A stretch of 64,000 nucleotides of DNA from Cyanobium sp. E1_MAG_00006 (lineage in GTDB: Bacteria > Cyanobacteriota > Cyanobacteriia > PCC-6307 > Cyanobiaceae): contig JAIYAQ010000017.1 in the NCBI GenBank assembly GCA_027488975.1, positions 1 to 64,000 of the forward strand. Reading direction: 5' to 3'. The notes below the pieces were generated by a model. The model was not told where the DNA came from, did no database searches, and was given only the letters and a program-made list of their open reading frames with translations. Below, piece after piece: positions 10,315 through 20,700 of this stretch (its first letter is position 1; the number at the start of each line of letters is the position of its first letter). Position numbers and translations under genes: made by a program.

Positions 10315-11520
10315 GTGGGAGCTGAAGATCAGCGCTTGAGTGCTGCCAGCGGCGGCTTCCTGCCGGTTCCCTTCAGCCACTGGCCCGCCGAGGCACGGCT
10401 ACTGCTGGGGATGATCGCCCTGTGGTGCCTGCTGGGCCTGGTGGTTCTGGGCTCAGCCAGCTGGTGGGTCGCCGCCCGTGAGATGGGCGACGCCAGCTAC
10501 TACCTCAAACGTCAGGCCCTCTGGCTGATCGCCAGCTGGGGGCTGCTGTATCTGGGCCTGCGCATCAGCCTGCGCCGCTGGCTGCGTTTGGCCGGGCCCG
10601 CCCTGCTGATTGGCAGTGTGCTCGTGGCCCTGACGCTGGTGATCGGCAGCACGGTGAATGGTGCCAGCCGCTGGCTGGTGATCGGGCCGATTCAGCTGCA
10701 GCCAACCGAACTGATCAAGCCGTTCCTGGTCCTGCAGGGAGCCGCGATCTTCTCCCACTGGAGCCGAATCGCCACAGACCAGAAGGTGATGTGGCTCGGG
10801 GTCTTCGCTGTGACCCTCGGGCTGATCCTCAAGCAGCCGAACCTCAGCACGGCAGCCCTCTGCGGCATGTTGCTCTGGCTGATGGCCCTGGCCTCGGGGC
10901 TGCCGCTCTGGGCGATGCTCGGCACCGCGGGCACCGGCCTGGCGGTGGCCTTGGGCAGCATCTCGATCAACGAGTACCAGCGAATTCGGGTCACCTCCTT
11001 CCTCAACCCCTGGAAGGACTCCCAGGGCGATGGCTACCAGCTGGTGCAGAGCCTGCTCGCCATCGGCTCCGGGGGCCTCTGGGGCGAGGGCTATGGCCTC
11101 TCCACTCAGAAACTCCAGTACCTGCCCATCCAGAGCACGGACTTCATCTTCGCGGTGTTCGCCGAGGAGTTCGGCTACGTGGGCTCGGTTGTGCTGCTGC
11201 TGTTCCTGCTGCTGTTCGGGTTCGTTGGGGTGCGGGTGGCCCTGAGCTGCCGCAGCAACCAGCAACGACTGGTGGCGATCGGCTGCACAGCCCTGCTCGT
11301 GGGGCAATCGATCCTGAACATCGCCGTGGCCAGCGGCGCCATGCCCACCACCGGCCTGCCGCTGCCGATGATCAGCTACGGCGGCAACTCGTTGCTGGCC
11401 AGCCTGCTCACCGCCGGCCTGCTGCTGCGCTGCTCCCTGGAGGGGGCTGGCCTGGAGCCGGTGCGGCCCCGTCGCCAGCGCCGGCAGACGCCGAGGCCGC
11501 AGAGCGCCCCGATAGGCTGA
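10315..11520 (+). CDS. ftsW: SEDS-family peptidoglycan polymerase (FtsW/RodA type)
   Basis: This is a polytopic membrane glycosyltransferase that polymerises lipid II in septal or lateral wall synthesis. It has about ten hydrophobic helices and the SEDS signatures GDGYQLVQSLLAIGSGGLWG, STDFIFAVFAEEFGYVG and, near the C-terminus, PTTGLPLPMISYGGNSL. These favour FtsW over RodA, but sequence alone does not settle this. The start is uncertain: a TTG at 10195 lies inside the apc terminator, so I chose GTG 10315 (401 residues), which leaves a short cytoplasmic N-terminus before the first helix. The gene is followed closely by ccdA and ccs1. Confidence 0.88.
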   Translation: MGAEDQRLSAASGGFLPVPFSHWPAEARLLLGMIALWCLLGLVVLGSASWWVAAREMGDASYYLKRQALWLIASWGLLYLGLRISLRRWLRLAGPALLIGSVLVALTLVIGSTVNGASRWLVIGPIQLQPTELIKPFLVLQGAAIFSHWSRIATDQKVMWLGVFAVTLGLILKQPNLSTAALCGMLLWLMALASGLPLWAMLGTAGTGLAVALGSISINEYQRIRVTSFLNPWKDSQGDGYQLVQSLLAIGSGGLWGEGYGLSTQKLQYLPIQSTDFIFAVFAEEFGYVGSVVLLLFLLLFGFVGVRVALSCRSNQQRLVAIGCTALLVGQSILNIAVASGAMPTTGLPLPMISYGGNSLLASLLTAGLLLRCSLEGAGLEPVRPRRQRRQTPRPQSAPIG

Positions 11521-11545
11521 CCCCTCTGCGACGCTGACGTCCGGC

Positions 11546-12262
11546 ATGTCCGCTCTGGTTTTGGCGGATTGGGCCCGCACCGCAGAGGACCTGTTGCAGA
11601 GCTCCCTGGCCCATCCCGGCCCGCTGACGGTGGCGCTGGTGTTCGCCGGTGGCCTGCTCACCAGCCTCGGCCCCTGCTCGCTCTCGCTGCTGCCCGTCAC
11701 CCTGGCCTACCTGGCCGGCTTCGATGCCGAGGCAGCACGGCCCTGGCTGCGCAGCCTCAGTTTCTGCGCCGGCATTGTGGCCTCGCTGGTGCTGCTTGGC
11801 CTGGCCAGCGGCGCCCTCGGCCGCATCTACGGCCAGGTGCCTGGCCTGATTCCCACGCTGGTGGCCGTGCTGGCCGTGGTGATGGGTCTGAACCTGCTGG
11901 GGCTACTGAGGCTGCCGCTGCCCAGCGGCCCCGACCCGGAGCGCTGGCGCCAGCGGGTGCCGCCTGCCGCCGCCCCCCTGGCAGCGGGTCTGGCCTTCGG
12001 CCTGGCAGCCTCCCCCTGCACGACCCCAGTGCTGGCCGTGTTGCTGGCCTGGATCGCGCAGGCCGGAGCCCCCCTGGCCGGCGTGCTGCTGCTCACCGCC
12101 TTCGCCGCGGGCCAGGTGCTGCCGCTGCTGCTGGCGGGCACCGCAGCCGCCTGGGTGCCGCGGCTGCTGGCCCTGCGCGCCCTGGGACAGTGGGTGCCGC
12201 CCGTGAGCGGCGCCGTGCTGCTGATCAGTGGCGCCCTGACCCTGCTGGCCCAGTGGAGCTGA
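11546..12262 (+). CDS. ccdA: Cytochrome c biogenesis thiol transporter CcdA
   Basis: This membrane protein moves reducing equivalents across the thylakoid membrane so that apocytochrome haem-binding cysteines stay reduced. The protein has 238 residues and about six membrane helices. The paired redox cysteines are C44 ([10 protein letters not shown]) and C158 ([10 protein letters not shown]), each followed by a proline as in the family. It lies four bases upstream of ccs1, its partner in the System II cytochrome c maturation pathway used by cyanobacteria and plastids. Confidence 0.93.
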   Translation: MSALVLADWARTAEDLLQSSLAHPGPLTVALVFAGGLLTSLGPCSLSLLPVTLAYLAGFDAEAARPWLRSLSFCAGIVASLVLLGLASGALGRIYGQVPGLIPTLVAVLAVVMGLNLLGLLRLPLPSGPDPERWRQRVPPAAAPLAAGLAFGLAASPCTTPVLAVLLAWIAQAGAPLAGVLLLTAFAAGQVLPLLLAGTAAAWVPRLLALRALGQWVPPVSGAVLLISGALTLLAQWS

Positions 12263-12266
12263 ATCG

Positions 12267-13592
12267 TTGAACCCACCCCTGCAATTCCTGAAGCGTCTGC
12301 TTGCCTGGATCTCCGATCTGCGAGTGGCCATCGGCCTGCTGATCCTGATCGCCATCACCAGCGGCCTGGGCACGCTGGTGCCTCAGAAGGAAAGTGAGGC
12401 GCTTTATCACCGCGTCTACGACGCCAACCCCTGGCTGGGCCTGCTGAACGGCGATCGGATCCTGGCGCTGCAGCTCGATCACGTGTATTCGAGCAGCTGG
12501 TTCCTGGCCCTGCTGGCCTGGCTGGGGCTGGCCCTGATCCTCTGCAGCATCCGCCGCCAATGGCCGGCGCTGCAGGCCGCCCTGCGCTGGATCGACTACC
12601 GCACACCACGCCAGCTCAGCAAGCTCACCCTGGCCGAAACCATGGCCTGCGCCGATGCCGACGCCAGCCTGAATCAGCTGGAGCAGTTGCTCGGCTCCCG
12701 CGGCTGGCAACTGCAGCGGCACAGCGATCGGCTGGCGGCTCGCCGCGGCGTCAGCGGCCGTGTAGGGCCGCTGCTGGTGCATGCGGGTCTGGTGGTGCTG
12801 ATGGTGGGCGCCGCCTGGGGGGGCCTGGCGGGTCAGCGCCTTGAGCGTTTCCTGGCCCCGGGCAATGTGCTCGAGCTGCTCAACAGCCGCGGCCAGAGCC
12901 AGGTGAGCGTCACCCTGGAAGACTTCGGCATCAACCGCGATCCAGCCGGCAGGCCGGAGCAGTTCCACTCCCGCCTGCGCCTGCTGCCCGGCGGTGAGGA
13001 CACCCCCTCCGGCAGCGCCGAGGTGCGCGAGATCAGCGTCAACCACCCGCTGCGCTATCAGGGCATGACCGTGTACCAGGCGGACTGGGCCCTGGCGGCG
13101 GTGCAGGTGCAGCTGGGTCGCAGCCCTGTGCTCGAGCTGCCGCTGCAGAGCTTCCCGCAGCTGGGCGAGCAGGTGTGGGGCATCGTGCTGCCCACCCGGC
13201 CCGATGGCAGCAACCCGGTGCTGCTGGCGCTCTCCAGCGAACAGGGCCCCGTGACGGCCTACAACGGCGAGGCTCAGGAACTGGGCAGCCTGATTCCGGG
13301 CGGAGAAGCGGTGGAGATCGAGGGGATCCCCCTGCGCATCGCCGGCGTGGTGCCAGCCAGCGGCCTGCTGCTCAAGCGCGACCCTGGCGTGCCGCTGGTG
13401 TACGCCGGCTTCGCGATCGCCCTCACCGGAGGTGGGCTGAGCCTGATCGCCACCCGCCAGCTCTGGGCGATCGCCGAGGCTGAGCATGGCCGGTTGCACG
13501 TGGGCGGCCTCTGCAACCGCAACCTCAGCGCCTTCGCCAGGGAACTGCCGGGGCTGCTGGCGGAACTGCCCGGCGCGCCGCAGCAGGTCTGA
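12267..13592 (+). CDS. ccs1: Cytochrome c biogenesis protein Ccs1 (ResB family)
   Basis: This protein works with CcsA as the System II haem-delivery and cytochrome c synthase complex for cytochromes f, c6 and c550. The protein has 441 residues with the ResB layout: N-terminal membrane helices ([18 protein letters not shown], then [17 protein letters not shown]), a third helix near residue 175, a large lumenal domain and a last helix near residue 385. The start is a TTG at 12267, four bases after the ccdA stop; no better start is visible. It is also called ccsB in cyanobacterial annotations. Confidence 0.92.
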   Translation: MNPPLQFLKRLLAWISDLRVAIGLLILIAITSGLGTLVPQKESEALYHRVYDANPWLGLLNGDRILALQLDHVYSSSWFLALLAWLGLALILCSIRRQWPALQAALRWIDYRTPRQLSKLTLAETMACADADASLNQLEQLLGSRGWQLQRHSDRLAARRGVSGRVGPLLVHAGLVVLMVGAAWGGLAGQRLERFLAPGNVLELLNSRGQSQVSVTLEDFGINRDPAGRPEQFHSRLRLLPGGEDTPSGSAEVREISVNHPLRYQGMTVYQADWALAAVQVQLGRSPVLELPLQSFPQLGEQVWGIVLPTRPDGSNPVLLALSSEQGPVTAYNGEAQELGSLIPGGEAVEIEGIPLRIAGVVPASGLLLKRDPGVPLVYAGFAIALTGGGLSLIATRQLWAIAEAEHGRLHVGGLCNRNLSAFARELPGLLAELPGAPQQV

Positions 13593-13608
13593 GGGCGCGC
13601 CGGAGCGC

Positions 13609-14046
13609 TCAGCAGGGCTGGCGGACGCCGTGGCTGACGCGGATCACCGTGTGCACATTGCCGCGGGGGTTGAAGTCGGCCTCCACCTGCATCCACACCG
13701 GCGCACAGGCGGCGACGAAGTCGTCGAGGATGCGGTTGGTCACCTCCTCATGGGAGATGGAGCGGTCGCGGTAGCTGTTCACGTACAGCTTGATCGCCTT
13801 GAGCTCCATCACCCGCGGCCCCGGCTGGTACAGCAGCCGCAGGGTGGCGAAATCCGGATAGCCGGAGAAGGGGCATTTGCAGGTGAATTCCGGCAGGGTG
13901 ATGGCGATCTCGTAGGCCCGGCCGAGACGGGGATTGTCGAAGCAGATCAGCTCCGCCTCGGCGATGGCCCGCTCGCCATACAGAGGGGTGAGGGTCTGCC
14001 CCGATCCCTCTGAGTCAGCAGGAGCGGCAGAGGCAGCGGCGGTCAT
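13609..14046 (-). CDS. queF: NADPH-dependent preQ0 reductase
   Basis: The enzyme reduces 7-cyano-7-deazaguanine to preQ1, the last step before tRNA insertion in queuosine synthesis. It has 145 residues, the short (type I, unimodular) form. The catalytic cysteine is probably C58 in CKCPFSGYPDF, and the QueF signature (ELKAIKLYVNSYRD) and substrate-binding glutamate region (ISHEEVTNRILDD) are intact. I chose ATG 14046; an ORF start 60 bases upstream gives a non-conserved extension. It converges on ccs1 with a 16-base gap and diverges from glnB. Confidence 0.94.
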   Translation of the reverse strand: MTAAASAAPADSEGSGQTLTPLYGERAIAEAELICFDNPRLGRAYEIAITLPEFTCKCPFSGYPDFATLRLLYQPGPRVMELKAIKLYVNSYRDRSISHEEVTNRILDDFVAACAPVWMQVEADFNPRGNVHTVIRVSHGVRQPC

Positions 14047-14131
14047 GACGGGGCTGGCTTCAGGGCCGGATGCTACGCACCCCCGCGGAGGTAGCAACGG
14101 CCACACCCACCCTGCAGAGGCTGCGGCCTAA

Positions 14132-14548
<417 letters not shown>

Positions 14549-14565
14549 GCCGCGAGCCAGGCACC

Positions 14566-15414
14566 TCAGGCCAGCGTTGCCGCCACCAGCCGCCGGATCG
14601 CCTCCCCATCGGGGGCAGGCCCGGCGGCTTTCGCGTCTGGATCCACGCGCTCTGCCCCATCCCAGCTGCCGCTCCGCAGCCAGAGCAGATACTCGTGGTT
14701 GCCAGCCGGCCCGGTGATCGGCGAGGGCACCAGGCCGCAGGGGTTCCAGCCATCGCCCGCCGCCGCCGAAATCACCCCCTCGATGGCATCAACGTGGGCG
14801 GCCGGGTCACGCACGACACCACCCTTACCCACACGCTCCTTGCCCACCTCGAACTGGGGCTTGACCAGCAGCACCGCCTCGCGCCGCTCCGGCCGCAGCA
14901 AGCGAGCAATGGCGGGCAGAACCAGCGCCAGCCGGATGAACGACACATCCGCGACGGCCAGATCGGGCCAGGGATCCTCCGGGCCGTAGAGATCATCGGG
15001 TTGCAGGTGGCGCAGGTTGGTGCGCTCCTTCAGCACGAGGCGCGGATCGGTGCGCAGGCTCCAGGCCGTCTGGCCGTAGCCCACATCCACTCCGTAGATG
15101 CGGGCGGCGCCGTGCTGCAGCAGGCAGTCGCTGAAGCCACCGGTGGAGATGCCGCCATCGAGGCAGACGCGCCCTGCCAGGGTGATCGGGAACGCCTCCA
15201 GGGCGGCCAGCAGCTTCTCGCCCCCGCGCGACACGAAGCGGGCGGGCTGCTCCACCTGCAGCTCCAGCTCCGGCAGCACCTCGAGGCCCGGTTTATCGAG
15301 CAGGCGATCACCACTGCGCACCTTGCCGGCGCGGATCAGCTGCTGCGCCTGCTGCCGGCTGCTGGCCAGGCCCCGCTCCACCAGCTGCAGATCAAGGCGT
15401 TGCTTGCGAGCCAT
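14566..15414 (-). CDS. tlyA: TlyA-family rRNA methyltransferase (hemolysin-like)
   Basis: This is a probable 2'-O-methyltransferase of ribosomal RNA. The protein has 282 residues. An N-terminal S4 RNA-binding domain (RLDLQLVERGLASSRQQAQQ) is followed by an FtsJ-like Rossmann domain with SAM motif CLDGGISTGGFSD and the catalytic-region motifs DLAVADVSFI and LLVKPQFE. The ATG 15414 start (MARKQRLDL) matches family N-termini; upstream in-frame sequence is not conserved-looking. It converges on glnB and diverges from the small gene at 15545. TlyA family members were once called hemolysins, which is not a likely role here. Confidence 0.88.
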   Translation of the reverse strand: MARKQRLDLQLVERGLASSRQQAQQLIRAGKVRSGDRLLDKPGLEVLPELELQVEQPARFVSRGGEKLLAALEAFPITLAGRVCLDGGISTGGFSDCLLQHGAARIYGVDVGYGQTAWSLRTDPRLVLKERTNLRHLQPDDLYGPEDPWPDLAVADVSFIRLALVLPAIARLLRPERREAVLLVKPQFEVGKERVGKGGVVRDPAAHVDAIEGVISAAAGDGWNPCGLVPSPITGPAGNHEYLLWLRSGSWDGAERVDPDAKAAGPAPDGEAIRRLVAATLA

Positions 15415-15544
15415 GCAGGCATCGTGCCGCAGCGCCGCTGGAGCGCCGTCACAAAACCACAAGCGAAACGGAACAAAAACCAGGGCACCGGGCCAAAATC
15501 CGGGAATGTTCCAGAGGATGGCCCTCAGCTCAGGGGAAGCTCCC

Positions 15545-15772
15545 ATGACGCGCACCCAAAGCATCCACAGCTCCGGCAACGCCCACCCGGCTCTCAGCAA
15601 CGTGGTGGAACTGCTCCAGCCGGGCAGCTTCGTGAAACTGCGCAACCAGCCCGACGACCTGCCCCCCTTCCAGCTGATCCACTGCCGCGGCGGCCGCTGC
15701 TGGGTGCGTCAGCAGGCCTGGGGGCCGCTGGTGCACTGGGAGGTGGAGCACCGCCGGCTAACGGCGGGCTGA
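15545..15772 (+). CDS. Small conserved-looking hypothetical protein, 75 residues
   Basis: I do not recognise a named family. The protein is soluble, with no membrane helix. It has a compact core, LQPGSFVKLRNQPDDLPPF, followed by a Cys- and Trp-containing stretch (IHCRGGRCWVRQQAWGP), which looks like a small beta-barrel or SH3-like fold. It begins at ATG 15545, diverges from tlyA and ends 43 bases before purB. The codon use and the gene's position between two real genes support a real CDS. Confidence 0.65.
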   Translation: MTRTQSIHSSGNAHPALSNVVELLQPGSFVKLRNQPDDLPPFQLIHCRGGRCWVRQQAWGPLVHWEVEHRRLTAG

Positions 15773-15815
15773 AGGCCGTTCCATACATTGGTCTCGATGT
15801 GAGCCCACGGCGGCC

Positions 15816-17111
15816 TTGATCGAGCGTTACACCCTGCCCGAGATGGGCGCCATCTGGAGCGAGGACGCGAAGTTCCAGAGCTGGCTGGATGTGGAGATCG
15901 CCGCCACCGAGGCCAACTGCGAGCTGGGCCGCGTGCCGGCCGAGGCCGTGGCCACGATCAGGGAGAAGGCCAGCTTCAGCGTTGAGCGCATCCTCGAGAT
16001 CGAGGCCGAGGTGCGCCACGACGTGATCGCCTTCCTCACCAACGTCAACGAGCACGTCGGGGACGCCGGCCGCCACATTCATGTGGGCATGACCAGCTCC
16101 GATGTGCTGGACACGGGCCTGGCCCTGCAGATGAAGGCCTCGGTGCAGCTGCTGCGCACCGAACTCGATCAGCTGGCTGACGCCATCCGCGCGCTGGCCC
16201 GCGCCCACAAGGGCACGGTGATGATCGGCCGCAGCCACGCCATCCACGGCGAACCGATCACCTTCGGCTTCAAGCTGGCCGGCTGGCTGGCGGAAGTGGA
16301 GCGCAACCGCGAGCGGCTGGAGCGGCTGGACACCGTGGTGAGCGTGGGCCAGATCAGCGGCGCCATGGGCACCTACGCCAACACCGATCCGCAGGTGGAA
16401 GCGATCGCCTGCGCCAAGCTCGGCTTGGTGCCCGACACCGCCAGCACCCAGGTGATCTCCCGCGATCGCCACGCCGAATACGTGCAGACCCTGGCCCTAG
16501 TGGGCGCCGCCCTGGAGCGCTTCTCCACCGAGATCCGCAACCTGCAGCGCACCGACGTGCTCGAGGTGGAGGAGAACTTCGCCAAGGGCCAGAAGGGCAG
16601 CTCGGCCATGCCCCACAAGCGCAACCCGATCCGCAGCGAGCGCATCGGTGGCCTGGCCCGCGTGCTGCGCAGCTACGTGGTGGCGGCGCTGGAGAACTGC
16701 GCCCTCTGGCACGAGCGCGACATCAGCCACAGCTCCGTGGAGCGGATGATGCTGCCGGACTGCTCCGTCACCCTGCACTTCATGCTGCGGGAGATGACCG
16801 CGGTGGTGAAGGGCCTTGGTGTCTATCCGGACAACATGGCCCGAAACATGAACGTGTACGGCGGTGTTGTGTTCAGCCAGCGGGTGCTGCTGGCCCTGGT
16901 GGAGAGCGGCGTGAGCCGCGAGGAGGCCTACCGGATCGTGCAGCGCAACGCCCACACCGCCTGGAACACCGCCGGCGGCGACTTCCGCGCCAACCTTGAG
17001 GCCGACGCCGATGTGACAGCCCGCCTGAACCGCGAGCAGCTGGCGGAGTGCTTCTCCACCGACCTGCACCAGGCCAACCTGGATGTGATCTGGCAGCGGC
17101 TGGGGATCTAG
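15816..17111 (+). CDS. purB: Adenylosuccinate lyase
   Basis: This enzyme catalyses two steps of purine synthesis: SAICAR to AICAR and adenylosuccinate to AMP. The protein has 431 residues and the fumarase/aspartase fold. The superfamily signature [11 protein letters not shown] lies at about residues 261-271. TSSDVLDTG and [12 protein letters not shown] mark the other active-site segments. The start is TTG 15816 ([14 protein letters not shown]), which matches family N-termini. Its stop overlaps the rlmH stop on the opposite strand by four bases. Confidence 0.97.
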   Translation: MIERYTLPEMGAIWSEDAKFQSWLDVEIAATEANCELGRVPAEAVATIREKASFSVERILEIEAEVRHDVIAFLTNVNEHVGDAGRHIHVGMTSSDVLDTGLALQMKASVQLLRTELDQLADAIRALARAHKGTVMIGRSHAIHGEPITFGFKLAGWLAEVERNRERLERLDTVVSVGQISGAMGTYANTDPQVEAIACAKLGLVPDTASTQVISRDRHAEYVQTLALVGAALERFSTEIRNLQRTDVLEVEENFAKGQKGSSAMPHKRNPIRSERIGGLARVLRSYVVAALENCALWHERDISHSSVERMMLPDCSVTLHFMLREMTAVVKGLGVYPDNMARNMNVYGGVVFSQRVLLALVESGVSREEAYRIVQRNAHTAWNTAGGDFRANLEADADVTARLNREQLAECFSTDLHQANLDVIWQRLGI

Positions 17112-17545
17112 GCCCGGTGGTACGGCCCGCCCTGCTGGATGCTCATGGCCCGGTAGAGCTGCTCCAGCAGCAGCAACCGGGCCAGCTCATGCGGGAAGGT
17201 CATCGGTGAGAGGCTGAGCTGCCAGCTGGCTTCGGCCTTGATCGCGGGGTCGAGCCCGTCGGCTCCGCCGATCACGAAGGCCAGCCGCTCCGAGCCGGAT
17301 CCCTCCAGCGCCTGAGCGAAGGCCACAGAGCCCCACGTTCTGCCCTCCTCCGTGAGAGCCACCAACCGCTCATCAGGCCGCCGCGCCACGCGGATTGCCT
17401 CCGCCTCCCTGGCCATACCGCCATCACGCAGCTCCAGCACCTCCAGCCCTGGCAGGCGCTTGCGGTAGAGCGCCACTCCCTCGCTCACCCAGCCCTTACG
17501 CAGCTTGCCCACCGCCAGGATGCGGATCCGGGAGGGGTTGATCAC
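17108..17545 (-). CDS. rlmH: 23S rRNA pseudouridine-1915 N3-methyltransferase
   Basis: This is a SPOUT-class methyltransferase that modifies helix 69 of 23S rRNA. The protein has 145 residues. The SAM-binding knot is visible as [10 protein letters not shown] (about residues 90-99) with the C-terminal signature [23 protein letters not shown], ending in the usual YHR-A. It is convergent with purB (four-base overlap). Confidence 0.95.
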   Translation of the reverse strand: MINPSRIRILAVGKLRKGWVSEGVALYRKRLPGLEVLELRDGGMAREAEAIRVARRPDERLVALTEEGRTWGSVAFAQALEGSGSERLAFVIGGADGLDPAIKAEASWQLSLSPMTFPHELARLLLLEQLYRAMSIQQGGPYHRA

Positions 17546-17675
17546 GGACTGAACGGGATCACAGTGGCCGCCAAGGCCGAAGTATCTGGCACGCTACCGG
17601 CCGCTGAATCCACGACCGCCGGCCCGCCACCAGCTCCCACACGCTCGCCATCTGGACGTCCTGATCAGCAACCCG

Positions 17676-17783
17676 ATGCCGCTCGGCCTGTTCTGGACCC
17701 CTTACGCCGACTGGATCTACACGGCGGTTAGCACCACTGGCCTGCTGCTGATCGTCTGGCTGGTGCTCAGGCCGCGGGGGTGA
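17676..17783 (+). CDS. Putative 35-residue single-membrane-helix protein
   Basis: This short reading frame begins MPLGLFWTPYADWIY and continues as one hydrophobic helix (TGLLLIVWLVLRP), ending RPRG-stop. It occupies the otherwise empty rlmH-helicase spacer and overlaps the 3' end of the helicase gene, on the other strand, by 17 bases. The composition (aromatic and charged start, one helix, basic end) looks like the small accessory subunits of photosynthetic complexes, but I cannot match it to any named one. No clear ribosome-binding site is visible. Confidence 0.4.
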   Translation: MPLGLFWTPYADWIYTAVSTTGLLLIVWLVLRPRG

Positions 17784-20664
17784 CCGCGGTGTCGGGGGCA
17801 ACGTCCGCAACGTCTGCAACGTCTGCAGGCTCCAGCGGCAGGCTGGCTCGTGCCGTTGCGGGGTTGAGGCCGGCGCCACCAGCCAGCAGATCAATCGGCT
17901 CGCACACCGGGAAGCGGTTGATGGCCTTGAGGGCAGCGCGGGCGTTGTTGCGCAGCTGCTCGCTGATGGCCTCGCAATAGGGGATCTGGGCCAGCAGGTC
18001 CACCGTGCGGCGCATGATCCGCACCACATCACCCTCATCGAGTGAGGTGTTGGCGATCAGATCGTTCCAGCTCACGCCCTTGGCCCAGGCGTGCACCAGG
18101 CCCATCAGCTCCGGTTCGAACCAGAGGGGCATCACAACCTGGGCCTGCTCCTGCTGGCGCAGCAGTTCACGACGCAGACCGCGCAGATCATGCAGGGCCT
18201 CCTCAGCAGCCGGCGGCGGCGGGAAGCCGCTCCACAGGTCCGGGCGGTTCACCTCGGTGGAGATGGCCTCCAGCACCGAAGCCAGATCGGCCGGGTCGAG
18301 TTCATCGAGATGGCCGCTCATCAGCGCCAGCCCCAGCCAGAGCTCGTTATCGCCCCGCAGGGCCGCCACGGTGCGGCCGATCTCGGTGGGTTCGAGGCCT
18401 TCCTCGCCGGCCAGACAGCCGAAGAAGCGCAGGATCTCGATCAGCGCCAGGAAGGTCTCCCAGTGACGGTTGGCGCGGAAGTGCAGGATCCGCTGGCGCT
18501 CCTCGATCTCCGCCTCCAGCTCCTCAATGCGGAAGCGCTGCTTCTTGAGCTTCTTGCGATCGCCCGCCCCGTGGGCTGGATGCAGCTCCAGGGCCAGCTC
18601 CAGCTCATGCACAAGGTGGGCCTGGGCCTGCACCTCACCGGCCAGGTCGTACTGGGGGGTGGCCATGTCATGGCGGCGGGCCATGTGCGCCACCGCCAGG
18701 GCCAGGCCGCCGCTGGCCTGATCGCCGTGGCGCAGCTCACCGGAGCGATGCAGCTCCGGCGCCTCCACCTCCTTCACCTGCAGGCAGCTCAACTCGGCAT
18801 GCAGCGCCACCACTGCGCCGCAGGGCACCAGCACCCACACGTTCTCATCGGTGAGGCAGAGCAGCAGCGGGAACTGGCCCGGGCCCTCCACCTTCTCCAC
18901 GATCACCGCCGGCGTGACGCGGCTGCGCAGCACCGGCGCCTTCAGGCTCAGCAGCGTGCCTTCGCTGGCGAAGCGCAGGGCAAGGGTGAGCTCATGGGCG
19001 AGTGTTTCCTCGGCCTGCTGCTGCAGGATCCGCAGCAGGCGCCGCTCCTCCCGCAGGCGGCCGCGCTGCTTCTCGTAGTCCTCGAAGTCGTCCCAGGCCA
19101 CCTCCTCCACCTCATCGCTGAGCAGGCTCAGCTGCTGGCGGAGGTCGGTGATACGGGCTTCGTCCTCCACCAGATCAAGGGTGGCCAGATAGCGGCCGAA
19201 GCTGCGCTCCACCAGCTCCTGAGCCTTGGCTAGGTCGTGGCGCTGCAGCAGGTTCAGCACCATGCCGTAGCTGGGCGTGAACTGGCTCACCAAGGGATCG
19301 GCCGGCGCCAGCGCCAGCTGCCCGGCTTCGCGCACCCCCTCGAAGCGGCTCTGCACGGTCACCACATAGCCCTGAGTATCGAGCCCGCGGCGGCCGGCCC
19401 GGCCCGCCATCTGCAGGAACTCGCTGCCCATCAGCGGCCGGTGGCCCCGCTCCGTGCGCTTGGAGAGCGCCGAGATCACGGTGCTGCGGGCGGGCATGTT
19501 GATGCCGGCCGCGAGGGTTTCGGTGGCGAACACCACCTTGATCAGCCCCTGCTGGAACAGCTCCTCGATCAGCTCCTTCCAGGCCGGCAGCACACCCGCG
19601 TGGTGGGCGGCGATGCCGCGCAGCAGCGCATCGTCGTGACCGCCGTCGCGCACAGCCTCCGGCGTTGCCGTCACGAACGCCTCAAGGCGGGCGCCAATGC
19701 GCGCCTGTTCCTGGGGCGTCACCAGGCAGACCTTGCCGAGATCGCGGACCGCCTTGTCGCAGCCGCGGCGGCTGAAGATGAAATAGATGGCCGGCAGCAT
19801 CTCCCGCTCGGCCATCTGCGCCACCACGAAGCCCAGCGGCGGGGCCTCGGGCTGGGGCGGCTTGGAGGTCTTCGGCCCCTTGCGCTTGTTGCCCTTCGGT
19901 GCCCGCCACACTTTGCAGTTGGGGTGCAGGCCGTTGCCCTCGTCGTTGAGCAGCGGATGCAGCCCCTTGGCGCTGCAGAAGCTGAAGGCCAGGGGCACCG
20001 GCCGGAAATCACTGAGCACCAGCCGGCTGGGGCCATGAACCCGCTCGATCCAGTCGGTGAGCTGCCCGGCATTGGCCACCGTGGCCGAGAGCGCCACCAG
20101 CTGCACCGAGGGCGGGCAGTGAATGATCGATTCCTCCCAGACCGTGCCGCGCTGGGAGTCGTTCATGTAGTGGCACTCATCGAGCACCACCGCCTCCACA
20201 TCGGCCAGGGGGTCGTCACCCCGATCGGCCTCGGCGTAGAGCATGTTGCGGAAGATCTCGGTGGTCATCACCACCACCGAGGCCTCACGATTCACCGTGA
20301 GATCGCCGGTCATCAGACCGACCCGCTCGGCACCGAACTGCTCGCGAAAATCGCGCAGCTTCTGGTTGGAGAGGGCCTTGAGCGGCGTTGTGTAGAACAC
20401 CTTCTGGCCATGGGCCAGGGCGCGGTGAATGGCGTACTCGCCCACCAGGGTCTTACCGGAGCCGGTGGGGGCGCTCACCACCACCGAATGGCCCTGATTC
20501 AACGCATCGATCGCCTCGAGCTGAAACCCATCGAGCGGGAAGGGAAACAGCTGATCCAGCGGCGGCACCGCTCCGGGATCGGCACTCGCTCGATCACCCG
20601 GTTCGGACGTTGCGCCGCGTGCAGGGTCAACTGCGGCGCTGCCACCGCTGTGGCGTGAAGTCAT
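17767..20664 (-). CDS. Ski2/Mtr4-like DExH-box RNA helicase
   Basis: This superfamily 2 helicase probably acts in RNA turnover or rRNA processing. The protein has 965 residues. Walker A is SAPTGSGKT (about 64-72), motif II is DECH (162-165), motif III is SATVAN and motif VI is QMAGRAGRRG. A basic linker (GNKRKGPKTSK) splits the two RecA-like domains, and the C-terminal part resembles the DSHCT domain of the Ski2/Mtr4 family. Cyanobacterial members are related to the plant chloroplast helicase ISE2. It diverges from bioF with only 36 bases between starts. Confidence 0.9.
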   Translation of the reverse strand: MTSRHSGGSAAVDPARGATSEPGDRASADPGAVPPLDQLFPFPLDGFQLEAIDALNQGHSVVVSAPTGSGKTLVGEYAIHRALAHGQKVFYTTPLKALSNQKLRDFREQFGAERVGLMTGDLTVNREASVVVMTTEIFRNMLYAEADRGDDPLADVEAVVLDECHYMNDSQRGTVWEESIIHCPPSVQLVALSATVANAGQLTDWIERVHGPSRLVLSDFRPVPLAFSFCSAKGLHPLLNDEGNGLHPNCKVWRAPKGNKRKGPKTSKPPQPEAPPLGFVVAQMAEREMLPAIYFIFSRRGCDKAVRDLGKVCLVTPQEQARIGARLEAFVTATPEAVRDGGHDDALLRGIAAHHAGVLPAWKELIEELFQQGLIKVVFATETLAAGINMPARSTVISALSKRTERGHRPLMGSEFLQMAGRAGRRGLDTQGYVVTVQSRFEGVREAGQLALAPADPLVSQFTPSYGMVLNLLQRHDLAKAQELVERSFGRYLATLDLVEDEARITDLRQQLSLLSDEVEEVAWDDFEDYEKQRGRLREERRLLRILQQQAEETLAHELTLALRFASEGTLLSLKAPVLRSRVTPAVIVEKVEGPGQFPLLLCLTDENVWVLVPCGAVVALHAELSCLQVKEVEAPELHRSGELRHGDQASGGLALAVAHMARRHDMATPQYDLAGEVQAQAHLVHELELALELHPAHGAGDRKKLKKQRFRIEELEAEIEERQRILHFRANRHWETFLALIEILRFFGCLAGEEGLEPTEIGRTVAALRGDNELWLGLALMSGHLDELDPADLASVLEAISTEVNRPDLWSGFPPPPAAEEALHDLRGLRRELLRQQEQAQVVMPLWFEPELMGLVHAWAKGVSWNDLIANTSLDEGDVVRIMRRTVDLLAQIPYCEAISEQLRNNARAALKAINRFPVCEPIDLLAGGAGLNPATARASLPLEPADVADVADVAPDTAVTPAA

Positions 20665-20700
20665 CGCTGAATCCTAAATGGGGCCGGCCAACGCCACTGA

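Noticed and set aside
17559-18038. Minus-strand frame of 159 codons near the helicase end
   Set aside because: It overlaps the helicase gene in another frame with Arg/Ser/Pro-rich composition, and has no independent support.
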